Positions 25,023 through 38,554 of a stretch of DNA of 64,000 nt are shown piece after piece. The notes under the pieces are model-generated. The model searched no databases, was not told the origin of the DNA, and saw only the letters and a list, made by a program, of their open reading frames with translations. How positions within the stretch are numbered: the first letter of the stretch is position 1; every line of letters begins with the position of its first letter. The position numbers and the translations under genes were made by a program. Source of the stretch: Beroe forskalii (lineage: Eukaryota; Ctenophora; Nuda; Beroida; Beroidae); assembly GCA_011033025.1 (NCBI GenBank), contig WFMF01000025.1, positions 793,018 through 857,017 of the forward strand, in the 5' to 3' direction.

Positions 25023-28007
25023 TAGGGTGAGCAGAATATAAGTATGCATAAGCATGCATAATATGTATGTGAAAACTGAGGGAACCTTATAATATGATTT
25101 ATAGGCTTGCTGCTAATCAGGAGATTACTAAATTATTAGTAGATTACAGAATTAGGAGATTAAAGACCTCCCCACTGTATTGCCCACCACACTGCAGATA
25201 GTATGTAGTAGATAGTACGTTACCACCACCGATTACTACCACCCTGGGGGTCTACCACCTCACTGATCTGTGAAGCAACTTAGCAACTGTAGCGCAGTAT
25301 CAATCACCACTTATAACATTCGTGACATGGCACAGCGCCCATAACTGCTAATAATCGTGTTTATTTATTAGTTATCAGTTGGCGTTTCTAGTTTCTACTG
25401 ATTTGCACCAATCGGGGACTGGGGAAGGCTGAGTTGCTACACGATTGGTTGATTGAACCCGATTGAACTTCTCAGAACTCTCATTTCTGATCATCTTCAT
25501 TATTCTGCTTAGCTGTATAGATATACTGTATCATCTAGTTATAACGTTAAATTCAAGCCTTGTAACAAGTCACATCGGAGCCTGTTTCTTCATTTGGACA
25601 CTGATTCTTATTGCTTGACAACCATCTATAAACTGATCATACCATTGACCAACGCTGTATCAACGTCAATTTTCTCTGAGAATTTAATTATGACTGAGGA
25701 ATTAACTTTATTTTCAACATTTATTTACCAACAAGATTTTCAATAATATGCAGATTCGGCCATTCACTTCTATCCTGGATCGTTTACGTAGCATTGTACT
25801 ATTGTAGTTTCAATGGCCATAATACGACCTTCCCGCGTCATAAATAATGGCTAATTAAGTTATCAATACTGAGTAATGACTTCCCATGCTACTTGAGACT
25901 AGATGGTGCACATTGCTTGTAGAACGTAGCAATAAATACTAAAGCTCCACTGCATACGGCGCCCCTAGTCCTAAACACCGGCCACTAAATCCTATCCAAG
26001 ACGAGCAAGAAGCTCTCTCAGGTAGTCCGCAGGACGCGAGGAGGGATATCAGAAGAGTTTAACTACGTTCTGGGGTAGGTATACTGAGTCTATGGAGGTC
26101 AGGACGTAATATAAAAGTAATAGGGTATTATGAGGTAGGTAATATCTAGGTAGAGAATGCCAAGTTCACTCAATCCACACATTCTTTACTTCTCGTGTGT
26201 CAGGGAGTGGGAAATGTTTTAAAACAGCTCCCCTGCAAGCTGTCGATTGAGTTCCGTGGCCAGAGTACTGTGTTTAATAAACACGTTGCTTGCCGTTTTC
26301 ACGGTACACAGCAGCTGTTTTATAATCGAACCGAGTATTATTTTCCTAATTTCTATAATCTTTTGCTTTTAAACATTTCACTCCGAGTTCTATTGTACGC
26401 TATTTCGCATAAATTTCTCATATTTGATAAGTTGATATATTAGAGAAGTGAAACAAACAGTTTCGAGGACATTCGAGGGGTTTGTCACCCTCTGAACTGA
26501 CTTTGTTACATCATACATGTCCTCTACGATATGAGTCGTGGCTATCGGCCAAATACATAATTCTGTGAGTCAACTTAAAGTTAATGAAACACTTTTTCCT
26601 GAATTTAACATCTTGATTCGTTGAAGTCATTTCTCTGTAGCTAATAGCTCTGTGCCAATATCCGTCTTTTAAAGTGCGAATGTGAAGTTATGGGAAGTTG
26701 TTGGAATGGAATGTCGCATGATAGATATTCTTAATTTTTGGGCTGGTCGCATGCTGACATCATTTCATGCCGTTGTTGCAGAATCCTCGTTAACTTATGA
26801 TGGTTGGCATTTTTTGTGAAATGTACATTATGTCACTACGTAATGTTCTATCTAATGTTGTAATATTGTAACCAGCATAATAATGTATGATCTCGTAAAA
26901 TGTAAAATAAGAGCATAGCTATTTATTGCAATTACTCAATTAAAGTGGATATGAGTGCCTGTGGATAGCGACCTCATGATTTCAAATATTTGGCGAGTTT
27001 CCGTAAATTTGTATGATAATTTATAGTGGTTAGCATCATGAATTAGTCCTTGAGTTTGCGGAAATTCTGTCCAAATAGTCTTCATCGTAGTTGTTCTGCC
27101 CTGTTGTCACTATTTCAAGATATTTTATTATTCATAAACCGTAAACGTTTACTTGAGTTGGCATTCTGTACTGTTTGGATTTCTGATTTTCAGACATGAA
27201 ACGACCGGAGCACAGAAAAATATATTGGTATTTGCGTTATTAGAATGTTTCATAATTCATTATTCATCAGAATTCTTATAATTCTATTTCCTAACATTTC
27301 TTAAATTACGTTTTCTTTTCAACTCAGTCATAAGATCATGAGGAAATTGTATGTTATTTGCCTTTAATACTGACCCGTGGGAGCGAAATTGAAAAATATT
27401 TTTGAGTGTTTCATTAATTGAGCTTCCAATCAAAGGATGAATATATTATATTAAAAATTATTCTGATCCAAATCAAGCGAGTGACATACTTCCATGAGGT
27501 CCGACAACAATACCGAGAAGGTTGAAGCTAAGCCACATTCATTGTTATATTGAGTTATGTTGCCCTATAGTTGGAATTCAGCTTGCTGCGCTCATGAACC
27601 GCTGAGATGCCTCTTGTTACACGGTGTCCTAGTCACGCGGTTATTCGTCTAGGAGCTAATTAGCTAATTAAGTAATAACTTCGCATACCAATGCCACGCT
27701 ACTAAAACAGTGCTGACCAATGATCTACTCTTTTGTTTATTTATGTTTCAATGCTTCGCAAAGCCTTCAATTGATGCTCTATTTTTAGTCAGGATCTGGA
27801 GTCTGTACCCAGTAAGCAACTTGACAAACTGTTGGAGTTCTTCAAAAGTTCAAAATCATCGGAAGGAATTCCAAATTATGTGTGTTTTTGATCCGGAATA
27901 CCTTTCATCAACAGTAATTGCGCTGTCGGTTAAGAATATTTCGGATTAAATATGTGCGTCCGTGCAATACTGAAGTTCCTATTCTCAGCGGCAACACCCA
28001 TACCCAT
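25023..28007. other. No gene recognised
   Basis: AT-rich intergenic sequence. Frames of 79-82 codons near 26195 and 27710 have no recognisable features or splice context. Confidence 0.4.
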
Positions 28008-28160
28008 AGGTTCATTCGACATTAAAATGTCAAATGGAAATGTCTAATTGAAATGTCCATTAGACATTGGTCCATTTCAACCAATCATCGGACAGCGCGT
28101 GGGTAAGCATGTGTGCTGATTGGTTGATGTCGAGATGATTCTGATTCCTATGGGTAATGC
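28008..28160. mobile_element. Small inverted-repeat element with ACCAATCA hairpin
   Basis: Ends CATACCCATAGG and CCTATGGGTAATGC face each other. Inside, CAACCAATCATCGGACAGC pairs with GCTGATTGGTTG. A similar internal hairpin (AACCAATCAGCG/GCTGATTGGTCGA) occurs at about 34125-34190, and GCTGATTGGTCGAAATTT at 50730-50760. Confidence 0.55.
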
Positions 28161-29927
28161 ATAAGATTACACCGCCCATATTGTTTTGTAATTTTCGGGC
28201 TTACTATGTATGTTTTCTTAGTTTTTCTCGTGTTATTTTTCATGATATGCCGCATTTGATCGACGATACATCCCACACTTCATAGATTTCTATTAGAAAT
28301 AAGAAGCTTCCTTTGGTGGGTCTCGACACTTGGGGTGATGTGCTTTCCTTGCGAATTTTATGCATTCTTATGGTAAATGTCGCGGATAATATATGCCAAA
28401 TAAGTTCACTATATCTTTACACTTTGAAAATAGACAGTGGTTAGGGGGAATTTATTATGCCCAAACCAGCTAACTTGTACTACAGACGTTAAGAATATTA
28501 TTCATATTTTATGATGCTTTCCTTATGACGATTACATTAAATGCTTCAACAATCAACATGTTATAAAGTTTTATTAAACAGCTTGATCGACCTTCGTCAA
28601 CTGAAAGACTCAAATTAGGGATAACTATTGATTGAAACTCTATTTGAGAACACGTTTAACCGTAATCCGAATAATTTTTATTGTTATAGGTTTTATATTG
28701 GATGGTTGATGGTTCGTGTCATTTATGATTAGGTTCTTTTTGTGAATGTTTCATGTGAATATTTTATGTGAATGTACGCTTTTAGTAGGGACTTTATCAA
28801 CCGGTGCATTTATAGCACTTAAAAGCATAGTAATAATTTTTTACGTTCGCTATTTACTCAATACTCACAAGAACATAATATTACTGACAAATTCCGCAAT
28901 TTTAAAAGTTTAAAATTGTCCGTTTTTATTCTAAAACAATTTTTTATAAGGTTTAACAACTTCTTAAAAGCTTATTTAAGGTTTTAATTTTCCTTCGTAT
29001 GAAAATTATAACACATGTTATTGAGTTGCTATCGACCTTTGGATTATTATGTTGAGAAACGCACTTTGTATATACCAACACTCGACACAATAGCTGCTCT
29101 TATTATCCTTATTGATGGAAGAAATGTAGGTATCATCAATTATTTTCGCTTTCGAGTCAAAAGACTGGTTTCAGAGTAAAGGTTCCAGATTAGACTGGTG
29201 TCAGAGTAAACTGTACCACAGAATTGAGATTTTTGACATGGATTGATCAGATTACAGCACTTCTGTACTGTGTTTTTAGATAAAATACACTTTCCGCTCA
29301 TCAACCCTAATGTGCGTCGTATAGTGACGTGTGATAAATCCCTTGCTCCACTGCTTTATATTAGAGTCGCGTTACTGAGAGTAAGCCAATATATTGTAAC
29401 CTTCCCTTCTACCAGATATAACCTCATATAATTTAGTAAAACATCTGCTGAACCGCCTTCTAGCAAGAAGTAGGTAAATTACAGTTGCTCAACTTTATAT
29501 TGCTCGTGCCAACTTTACAATATATAAATTAGGTATGTCATTGTGTGACACTGAGCTCCCTGCGATTATTAACCTTATCTCTACGTGCGTGTACGTGTCA
29601 TATGCAAAATAGCAACACTCACTACTCAGCGCAGCTACAATTAATGAATTATTGCTTGTCGGGGCATACTTTCTAATTTTGTTGATATGTTGCTGTTGTT
29701 GGTTTGGCGCACGAGTTGGAAGTTAAATTGAATATATTTAGCAGAATATTTGATGGCATTTGATGATCTCTTAGTGAATTGTAGTTACGCATCCGTATTT
29801 CACCCAATGAAGCCGTAGAGTATTTAGCAAGGAAAACAATCGAGCAATTGTGTGATGTTCTTAATAATAGTGACTTTCAGTATTGTTGACTGCTCTGGCC
29901 TTTATTAAAATGTTTGTGATTTGCCTT
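28161..29927. other. No gene recognised
   Basis: AT-rich sequence without clear repeats or exons. Confidence 0.4.
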
Positions 29928-29990
29928 ACTTTTGCCATGCATTGAAGACTTCCTCGGAAACTTTGCCATGCATTGAAGACTTCCTCGGAA
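29928..29990. repeat. 31-bp tandem duplication
   Basis: TTTGCCATGCATTGAAGACT..CTCGGAAA is present twice in a row. Confidence 0.9.
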
Positions 29991-30331
29991 ATACGACTTC
30001 TCTTTCTTGTAGCATAAATAATTAGAAACTTCATCCTTTCCCAGTCTTACAAAATGGTGGAATAAGGCGTTTCCCTTGTACCTCCATTGACCATTGTGTG
30101 AGTGAATGTTTTTACACTGGTCTCAACTCCATTGTGGGATTGAAATGAATTATCCGCTATTATTATGAACACCTGACACCGCTTCTTCTTCTTCTTGTGG
30201 CTTTCACGCAACATTTCCCATGTTCTCTGGAATTCAGATAATGGCATGATGGTATGATGACAGCCACCATTCCAATGCGTGTAACCAATGGTGTTAGATG
30301 GTGTAACCCATGGTTGATTATCTGTTACTAC

Positions 30332-30415
30332 ACACTATAGAGGTGTGGATTTGGGAATATTCCTCGGGGAAAAGCCAAGTGGAATATGGAAAATCCACAC
30401 CGATATAGTGTTGTC
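30332..30415. repeat. Hairpin, probable MITE
   Basis: ACACTATAGAGGTGTGGATT and AATCCACACCGATATAGTGT face each other. Inner arms GGAATATTCC and GGAATATGG flank a short loop. Confidence 0.7.
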
Positions 30416-30499
30416 TTGTAGTTAAAAGTATTATTTAACGTTCAGAGCAAAAGTTACGATGCCGCACCGTAATCTGGATTTTAAAGTCGGAGAACGGGC

Positions 30500-31830
30500 C
30501 GTGAGTTAAATAGTATGATGTAACCTGTAACCACCGGTGTTAGAGGGTAGATATGATGTAACCACCGGGATGCCCACCTCGGAAGCTATGATCGTACAGT
30601 TGTCAGATGCCAGAGGTTACAGCTAAAGCATTGTTTTGGTAATGCCTACTGCTCGGGGCAAAATCTGCCTGGATTACCAATCCGATTCCGATGATTCCTG
30701 CTTTGGTAAATGGTTGTCACATTTTATGCTTTTATGTATTTTTCCCTTTCATTTATAATTTAAATAGCCACCATTCCAATGGTGTAATCCTTGGTGGGTA
30801 GTATGATGTAACCTGTAACCACCGTTGTGGGAGGGTGGATATGATGTAACCAACCAGGCATTGTCAACCCATGACATGTTCCCGGGTCAGGTTTCTCATC
30901 CCACCCCTCCCAATCACGGAGGAAGGTGGTGACAATAGAGCGACAGTAGGTGTCGCGCGCAGGAGGGTCATGGTAACGCGTCATCAACTCACCATTCAAG
31001 ACCTGATGAATACGTCACTCTCAGCTACATAGTATTAGTTGTCTGATACCAGGGTTACTCAAACATTGTGTTGGTAATGCCGACTACTGGCAAAATCTGC
31101 CTTTTGTCCTTTTGCATGGAAACTCTTGAAGGTTACCAATCCGATGATTTCTGTTATGGTCGTCAAATAAACAGCGCTTTTATGTAAGTTTTTCCCTCCA
31201 TTTAAATAATTTTATACTTAGACATATTTTCTGTTATTTGGATATTATCTTCATGATATTATTTGCTAACGAAAGGTTGGTATAGGTATTCCTGTATTGG
31301 GATTTGGGATGTTCGAAGTCTATAATTGTAGACTTTTACTAGACGAAATTGTGCTGTCATTTCACACACCCAACTTATACTGAGACCGCGGAAACAAAAG
31401 ACGAAAGTTGAAGTATTATTATATGGGGTTTTAAAAGATATATAATCAAATATTTAAAAATTTTCAATATTTAATAAGAATTATGTTATGGTTTATGGTT
31501 GTCAAATTTTATGCAAGTTTTTCCTTCCATTTAAATACTTTTATTCTTATTATACTTAGACATACTTTCTGTTATTTGGATATTATCTTCATGATATTAT
31601 TTGCTAACGAAAGGTTGGTATAGGTATTCCTGTATTGGGATTTGGGATGTTCGAAGTCTATAATTGTAGACTTTTACTAGACGAAATTGTGCTGTCATTT
31701 CACACACCCAACTTATACTGAGACCGCGGAAACAAAAGACGAAAGTTGAAGTATTATTATATGGGGTTTTAAAAAATATATAATCAAATATTTAAAAAGT
31801 GTTCAATATTTAAGAATTATTATTATGTAA
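30500..31830. repeat. Nested tandem duplications
   Basis: Two diverged units (about 30500-30775 and 30800-31200) share GATATGATGTAACCA, GGTAATGCC(T/G)ACTACT, GGCAAAATCTGCC and ATTACCAATCCGATGAT in the same order. A second, much younger duplication with a period near 340 bp follows: 31219-31460 and 31559-31800 are almost identical over about 240 bp (GATATTATCTTCATGATATT, GAGACCGCGGAAACAAAAGA). Frames here are not convincing genes. Confidence 0.85.
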
Positions 31831-31906
31831 TGATAAAGCTTCACTCGATATTAGTTCATCCCGATAGCAGTATTTGTCCCTCGTGCTCTATGTTGTATAG
31901 TATTAA

Positions 31907-32515
31907 GAAGGCAGGGGGGTCTTCGGGGTGTCGATGGCCAAAATGGAGCTTTTGGCTAGAAATGATAGAGGAGCATCATAGCTACCAGAAAAACTTTACA
32001 GAATCTAAAAATCTTGTTCCTAGCCTGAGTTATGCGATTTTGAAAATCACAATTTGCCTGTAATTACAGTACGCGCGCAAACTTCAATCGCGATTTGCCG
32101 AAAATGATCTTAAAAATCTATCTTCTACATTTTTGAAGGAGCCAAATTTTGAGGATTTTTGCCGGCCGGGAATATTCGAAATCGAATATTTTCGGTTCTG
32201 AGGCCTAAATCGAAAATCCGTTGGGCAAATCTCTTCATTTTAATCCTTAGAACATATCTGGAAAGTTTCTGGACGATTCCCTAAAAAATGTAGGAGAAGA
32301 TAGATTTTTAAGATCATTTTCGGCAAATCGCGATTGAAGTTTGCGCGCGTACTGTAATTAGAGGCAAATTCCGATTTTCAAAATCGCATAACGCAGGCTA
32401 GGAACAAGATTTTTGGATTCTGTAAAGTTTTTCTGGTAGTTATGATGCTCTTCTATCATTTCTAGCCAAAAACTCCATTTTGGCCATCGACACCCCGAAG
32501 ACCCCCCCTGCCCCC
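31907..32515. mobile_element. 609-bp foldback element flanked by TTAA (family A)
   Basis: TTAA at 31903-31906 and 32516-32519. Inverted arms of about 260 bp run from GAAGGCAGGGGGGTCTTCGG at the left and GGGGGCAGGGGGGGTCTTCG from the right. Both arms contain CTGTAATTACAGTACGCGCG and ATCGCGATTTGCCGAAAAT or complements. The centre has GGCCTAAATCGAAAATC. The inner sequence is shared with the element at 35333. Non-coding. Confidence 0.93.
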
Positions 32516-32519
32516 TTAA

Positions 32520-33119
32520 GGCACGTTGATATCCATTAAATTACAAACCTGATATAAATGTTAAGATTAAGTTAGTATATCAAATTATTAGCTACCTCAA
32601 TCACGCTTGATTGAAGCACTCTCTCGGTCACATACTCGTGCGTTGTATGTGACAGTGTGACACCCTGACATACGCATAATTAGTTTCTTATGACAAGTGC
32701 CTGCTCCGTAACAGTGCGGCAGTATCTAACGCGTGAAACGACAATGTGTACCAGTAACACATGTAACACATTCGTAAAAGTGATAGTTTAGCTACGGAAC
32801 CAATGGCACCAACAAAACATGCTACATCGCTACTTCACAAGCGAACTGCAACTCTGCAATTATTTATTCACATTTTTTCAAATTCCATATTATATTCAAT
32901 TCATGTCGTATCGCACACAGCTTTGTACTTACATAATCTAATGAAATATTATTTCTTTTAACGGTACGTTACTCATGCCTGAATTATTTAATATTTATTG
33001 ATACTAAGTAATGAGTTTTGTCAGCGCGCACTGAAAAAAGGTATTTTTTTCTTTTCTTTTTTTTAAATTTTACTTTCTCTTTATAAAAGAGAAAGTAAAA
33101 GTGGCGAAATCCTATATAT
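32520..33119. other. No gene; one short hairpin
   Basis: AT-rich sequence. TTTACTTTCTCTTTATAAAAGAGAAAGTAAA near 33070-33100 is a perfect short stem-loop (described in parts: TTTACTTTCTCTT faces AAGAGAAAGTAAA). Confidence 0.45.
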
Positions 33120-33243
33120 ACAAACCACTGATTCGGCGCCGACAAGCGCTGAATCGGCACCCAAAAGCGGCACCGCCTATAGGTGCTGGATCGGCGCCCA
33201 TAAAAAAATTAAAGGCGCATGTAGGCGCCGAATCGGCGGTTTC
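33120..33243. mobile_element. Short GGCGCC-type inverted-repeat element
   Basis: AAACCACTGATTCGGCGCC at the left faces GGCGCCGAATCGGCGGTTT at the right, with GCCTATAGGTGC motifs between. The ends resemble the inner arms of the 3577-4682 element, so this is probably a deleted relative. Confidence 0.75.
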
Positions 33244-35328
33244 CAATTATATAGGATTTAGTCCCCAAAGGTTGCATTGAATTGAGGAAATATGGGCTGA
33301 GTATCTGAGAAATTTTTAGATTTTATGCAAATTATTAATTCCTTTATCCTTTTAACGTTGAGAATATTTCAGTCTCAGTAAAACAAAATCATACTCAGAA
33401 TGCTATTGCTTCATCGTGTCATGACTTTGAAATTAATATAAGATTACAATTTACTAATTAATAATGACACTGTTTCGTGAACCTATTACAAAATTACAAA
33501 AAATTAATGCATAAAATATTTAGCAGTTGCTTGAATATGGTCTTGTCAAAGAAAATTGAGGAATGGATTCGATACATATATTGGGTTAATCACGCTACTT
33601 TTACATCGCCAGATTGCCGTGAAAATTGGCACGCAACAGCAAACTGACATACTAATGGTAATTTTTAACATTTAGCAGTCTAGGTGTTCTCCGATTGTAG
33701 GGATGGTATTTTACCTGATGGATTGGTATACGTGCTCTTTGACCATTGAGACACGGCGGTATTAAACCATTGACCAATGAAGCAATGAGACACGGTGGTA
33801 TTAAAATATTGACCAATCACAACTGTTGTGAGATATTGCTAACCATTCGTCCAGGAAACGTATCGCCACCCAATGAAAAGGCGTTTAGAAGTATTGACTG
33901 GATCTCTTGAATTCAGGGAAGTAGTGAAAAGTTCGATTGAATGATATTGGGTGTTCTCCATAACGTGTGAATTTAAACTAATCAGGATTTGATATGCTTG
34001 GTATAATGACGTCATTTCCCTGTTTTAATATGGTGCGCTGATGACATTAGACCGCCTGTTTGCCGTACTCCCTTGCATCGAGTGCTCCAATATCGACGGC
34101 TTAATACCTTACCCACATGCTCATTTAACATTAACCAATCAGCGCGTGAGTTGACTGCCGACACGCTCGCTGATTGGTCGATGTCATGAGGATTTTGTGA
34201 CTCTACGGGTAAACTATCGCTTTTCCTCACTACATTATGTTCTACAAGTGGACAACAGCTCCTAGTAATTAAGTCAGACGCCGTCAGTCGTGGGAAGAAT
34301 AAAGCACAACAACAACATCGTTACAACATGTTATGCTGAGTTTATATATCTATATGGCTGAGTAGTTGCTTAGTTCTTTAATTCTTTATAGTTGTTACTA
34401 ATGTTAGCTCTGAACATAAGCTCTACATTAGCTCTGAATATCATCGTTTCACCTTAAATAATCTTCATTCTTCAGTTTTGTTTTCTGACTTGTGTTTCTC
34501 TACCTTTCGTTCCAAATTGTTGTGTGTGGAATGTGGATGCACGAGAAGCATGCGAAGGATTAATTCTTGGCACCCAACTGTCAAGATCTCTCCTGATCGG
34601 ATGCCAGCCAGGTGCCACCATGACATGACATATACACTGAACTCACGACCCTGACCTGAGTTCGTGACTTCTCTGTTGAGAGAGGGGGAGGTACCTTCTC
34701 TCGAGATACCCTCATTAACCTCCTGGATGCCAGGAATACCACAGCTGTTTTCTAAGAAATGTTATCTAAGTTTTATTAAGGTGCAGTACATGGCCTTGTA
34801 CGCTGTCATTTAGCCGTGTCTTGATTCGTCATTCGGTTTAACCAATCGTTAAAAAGTTAAAAACTCAAGTTTTATTAGGTGTTAGGTACTTGGATGTTAA
34901 CTGTGACACTATATAAGTAAATAGTAGCGATACCTTTAATAACAGTTTAACAGGACGCGTATCGCCTGAGTTTCCTAAATAGCTAAATTCTCGTCACGAA
35001 GTTGGCGAATAAATCCTTACCGAGCGATATTCTCACAATTTAGTTAAAATCATGTAGTTTTTTTTTTTAATTTTAGCATAGTAATTTAATTTTATAATTT
35101 CACTGCAGCTTCCGGCTTCTTCATAATATGTGAACTGATACCGAGTGCTAAATTTATGGATGTGTCAACTGTCATTAACGAGGAAGATTACATATAATGT
35201 AGTTCAGGATGCTTCACATTCTCACACACGCCGTACATTCCTTCCTTTCCTAAATTATTGCTTCGATATTCAGTAGCGAATGAAAACTAGACATAGTTTA
35301 TTAATTTAATTAAGTTTTAGATGCTTTA
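33244..35328. other. No gene; minor repeats
   Basis: A roughly 41-bp duplication (GAGACACGG(C/T)GGTATTAAA..ATTGACCAAT) lies at 33746-33820, and a hairpin with AACCAATCAGCG/GCTGATTGGTCGA lies at about 34125-34190. Nothing coding is recognised. Confidence 0.45.
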
Positions 35329-35332
35329 TTAA

Positions 35333-36039
35333 GGGGGCCGGGGGGGGTCTGAGGTCTATTTTCGGTTTTTTGTTGTTTCTGATAGAGCTGAACGCCAGCT
35401 ACCAGTAGGTTTTTACCCCATGAAAAAATATTGTTCCTAGCCGAAGTTATGAATTTTTCAAATCGCGAGTTCGCCTGTAATTACAGTGCGCGCAAACTTA
35501 CGACGCGATTTGCCGAAAATAAACTTTAAAATCTATCTCTTCCTACAGTTTTTGAGGAAAACCCTTGAAACTTGGTAGTTATGTTCTAGGGCATAAAACA
35601 AAACTTTGAATCGAGCCGATTTTGATTTAGGCCTCAGAAGTGAAAATATGGCTTTTTGAAATTTGAAAATCGTCATTTTTGACTTTTTTGGGACAGGAGC
35701 CAACTTTGAGAGGCCATATTTTCACTTCTGAGGCCTAAAATCAAAAATCGGCTCGATTCAAAGTTTTGTTTTATGCCCTAGAACATAACTACCAAGTTTC
35801 AAGGGTTTTCCTCAAAAACTGTAGGAGGAGATAGATTTTAAAGCTTATTTTCGGCAAATCGCGTCGTAAGTTTGCGCGCGCACTGTAATTACAGGCGAAC
35901 TCGCGATTTGAAAAATTCATAACTTCGGCTAGGAACAATATTTTTTCATGGGGTAAAAACCTACTGGTAGCTGGCGTTCAGCTCTATCAGAAACAATGAA
36001 AAAACGAAAATCGACCTCGGACCCCCCCCCCCGGCCCAC
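35333..36039. mobile_element. 707-bp foldback element flanked by TTAA (family A)
   Basis: TTAA at 35329-35332 and 36040-36043. The ends are GGGGGCCGGGGGGGGTCTGA and, from the right, GTGGGCCGGGGGGGGGGGTC. The arms (about 320 bp each) are close to perfect complements and contain AATTACAGTGCGCGC, GCGATTTGCCGAAAATAA and CTACCAGTAGGTTTTTACCC. Internal motifs match the 31907-32515 element, so the two belong to one family. Confidence 0.93.
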
Positions 36040-36043
36040 TTAA

Positions 36044-38440
36044 TCTAATAGTTTGTATAAATTTATTTAAATTCTAGATGCTTTATAACGAACTCCTGAA
36101 CCTCATCATCTGATTAATCCTCAAACGATTCATGGTGGATGATCGCCCACGAAGTCAACTCCACGTCGTTTAACAGTTTTATATAGTTGACTCATGAAGT
36201 CATAAGAACTGCCCAAATAGTTATTAATGCGTTGCGGATACGTTTAATCATGCCTAGTACCTAATCTCTGACCAGACCTAGCGCGAGCTAGTGGTCAAAT
36301 CATGCTTAGCTCTGATTGGCTAAATGGTGAGTAATCCCCTACCGCAAGGGCAGTATTTTACGGAACCCTCTAACGTTTTCATCGGTGGTTATAAGGGGTA
36401 GAAACTTGTCTGATCGGGTCCATTTTGGTTTAGACGCTCGCCCTTCTTGCCGCAGTTGTATACCCGCGGATACATCCTATAGACTGCGCCATCAGGAAAA
36501 TATCCCTAAATCGATCCAATATTCCGATAGACGGCATGTGTCTAGGTATATTCAAGATTCTGGATTGATTTAATTAGAATTTTGTCTGAGCTGGAAACAG
36601 AAGCTTAGCTAAACGGTTAGGATGTCATACAAGTCATAGGATCAGCTCCGAGATATTTGATAATGCTACGTTCTATAATATTCGTGTATTGGCACCTACT
36701 ACAACGGACTTGCTCCCTTAACGTCGTTTTTAGCATCTGAAGTGCTCACTCAGCTCAAATCATTGACAGGCCACCCTGTTAGACCGTGGGAAATAGATTC
36801 TTATGTGCACACTTGTCGGTAGGCCCCCTTAACTCCTTAAATTTATTTTTGTCCATCTAAATTCTAAAGTAAGAATTGCTTATTTCAATCGTCCATGCAA
36901 CTGCTTATCATGCTTATAATAAGTGGCAATATTGTTTCGATAATCGATCCTCGTACATCAATCCACGTGCATCAGCCCACGTACATCAATTTAAGGCCGT
37001 TAGGCTGAGGTTTTGCTATTTATGGACATTGGACATGAATGCTTGAAATCAGACAGCTTGCTTGAATTTGAATAATTCTATTGACTACTGAGTACTGAGG
37101 TGTCATTTCTATAACTATTTAGGATATCAGGATGACAATAATAATCTCAGGGACAACGCGAATTTTACCTACGTAAATGAGTCATGTGCTGTGAATTGAG
37201 GATATGATCAAGGCACAGTCGAGACTTAATAAGTTGGATAAAGACGAGGCTGGTCAAGTTCATTATTGCTTCATTGAATTCAGATTACAGAATACAGGCA
37301 CAGCTGAGACTATGGAACCCTGTTCATAAACCTCGACTAAACCATTGTAACTATGTCTCTACATCCCCACTTGGGTCCGTCTATTTCTTTCGTACTTCCC
37401 CCTAAATCTGAATTCTGACGTCAGTCGTCTAGATTTCAGGCTTTTATAGATTGATTGACGTACTCCTTCATAAAATTTAAATCAGGACTGTTAGCTGCAT
37501 TCTGCACTGTTATTCACTTCGTTGTAATGGTATTCCTCAACTCTCACGGTCGTCTGGAAGGTCATACTGAGTATCATTAGGACGTAGTATGCTTTCCATA
37601 CTGCTTCTCCAGGGAACTGAGCTAGCTTATGCAGCAGGAACCTGGTTGTGATAACATGCAAAGCTTAACCAGCAGACAGCAGCTTACAAGCTCTACTTGC
37701 CGCCATTGTTATATCATAAGGAGGAACATTTCAAGCTGTGTCGGAAATGTATCCCCTGTTACATATTTCCCATGATATCTAACTGCCTCCATAAAGGCAA
37801 TAAATTCTAATTATTCTATTGCGTTTGAAAGCACCCACGAAGGTGATTCAATACGTTGTTATAATAACTGTACCTGAATGAAGCCCGTCTGTGCTGTAAT
37901 TTGACAATTTTAACTAGGCGATTTGACAAGGTGTTATGATTGTAGTCGATGGTCTATATTATAGACATTTGTCACTGTGCCATTCCATTGCTAAGTGGGC
38001 AGTGTATGATAATTATGGCACGTGGTATTTGTTCCTCATTATTGACGCGCTCTCATGAATATAATCGCTTTTTTCGTCATTATCAAGGTATCGACTAATG
38101 CTATGTCCTGTGTCCATGATGATTGATAGGCTTTTGAAAGTTCGCGCTTCGAGCAAAAGTTTTAAGTTTGTCACGAATTGTTGACAGGATGGGTGAAAGG
38201 AACTGTAAATTCCAATATTCCATCTACCGGAACCTTGCTTCAGGATTATAGATTGTGCAATGCTCTGTGGGATCGTGGGGGAAACGAGCTATTTAATAAC
38301 TCCGTCTGGAGCTTAATCCTCGTACTTAACTAGGTTACTGGGTTCCTTTTATAATCCGATATTGTAGCATTATCAAAGCAATATAATGATAATATTTTAG
38401 TGCAGTTACTTGAAATTTCCCCCGCTATTAAAATTGAGGA
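36044..38440. other. No gene recognised
   Basis: Intergenic sequence. ATGCTTTATAACG follows the element as ATGCTTTATTAAG precedes it, suggesting a short flanking duplication. No exon is visible. Confidence 0.4.
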
Positions 38441-38554
38441 TTATACTTCGCGTATTAGTAATCCGCCGGGCATATGACGTCACTTAGTACTACTGCGCGA
38501 GTGCGCGCTAGAAAAGATGCATAGCCCGGCGGATTACTAATACGCGAAGTATAA
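38441..38554. mobile_element. 114-bp MITE with 31-bp perfect inverted repeats
   Basis: TTATACTTCGCGTATTAGTA at the left and the exact complement ending CGCGAAGTATAA at the right, continuing inward through ATCCGCCGGGC. The loop contains ATGACGTCAC and GCGCGAGTGCGCGC. Possible TA target. Confidence 0.93.
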
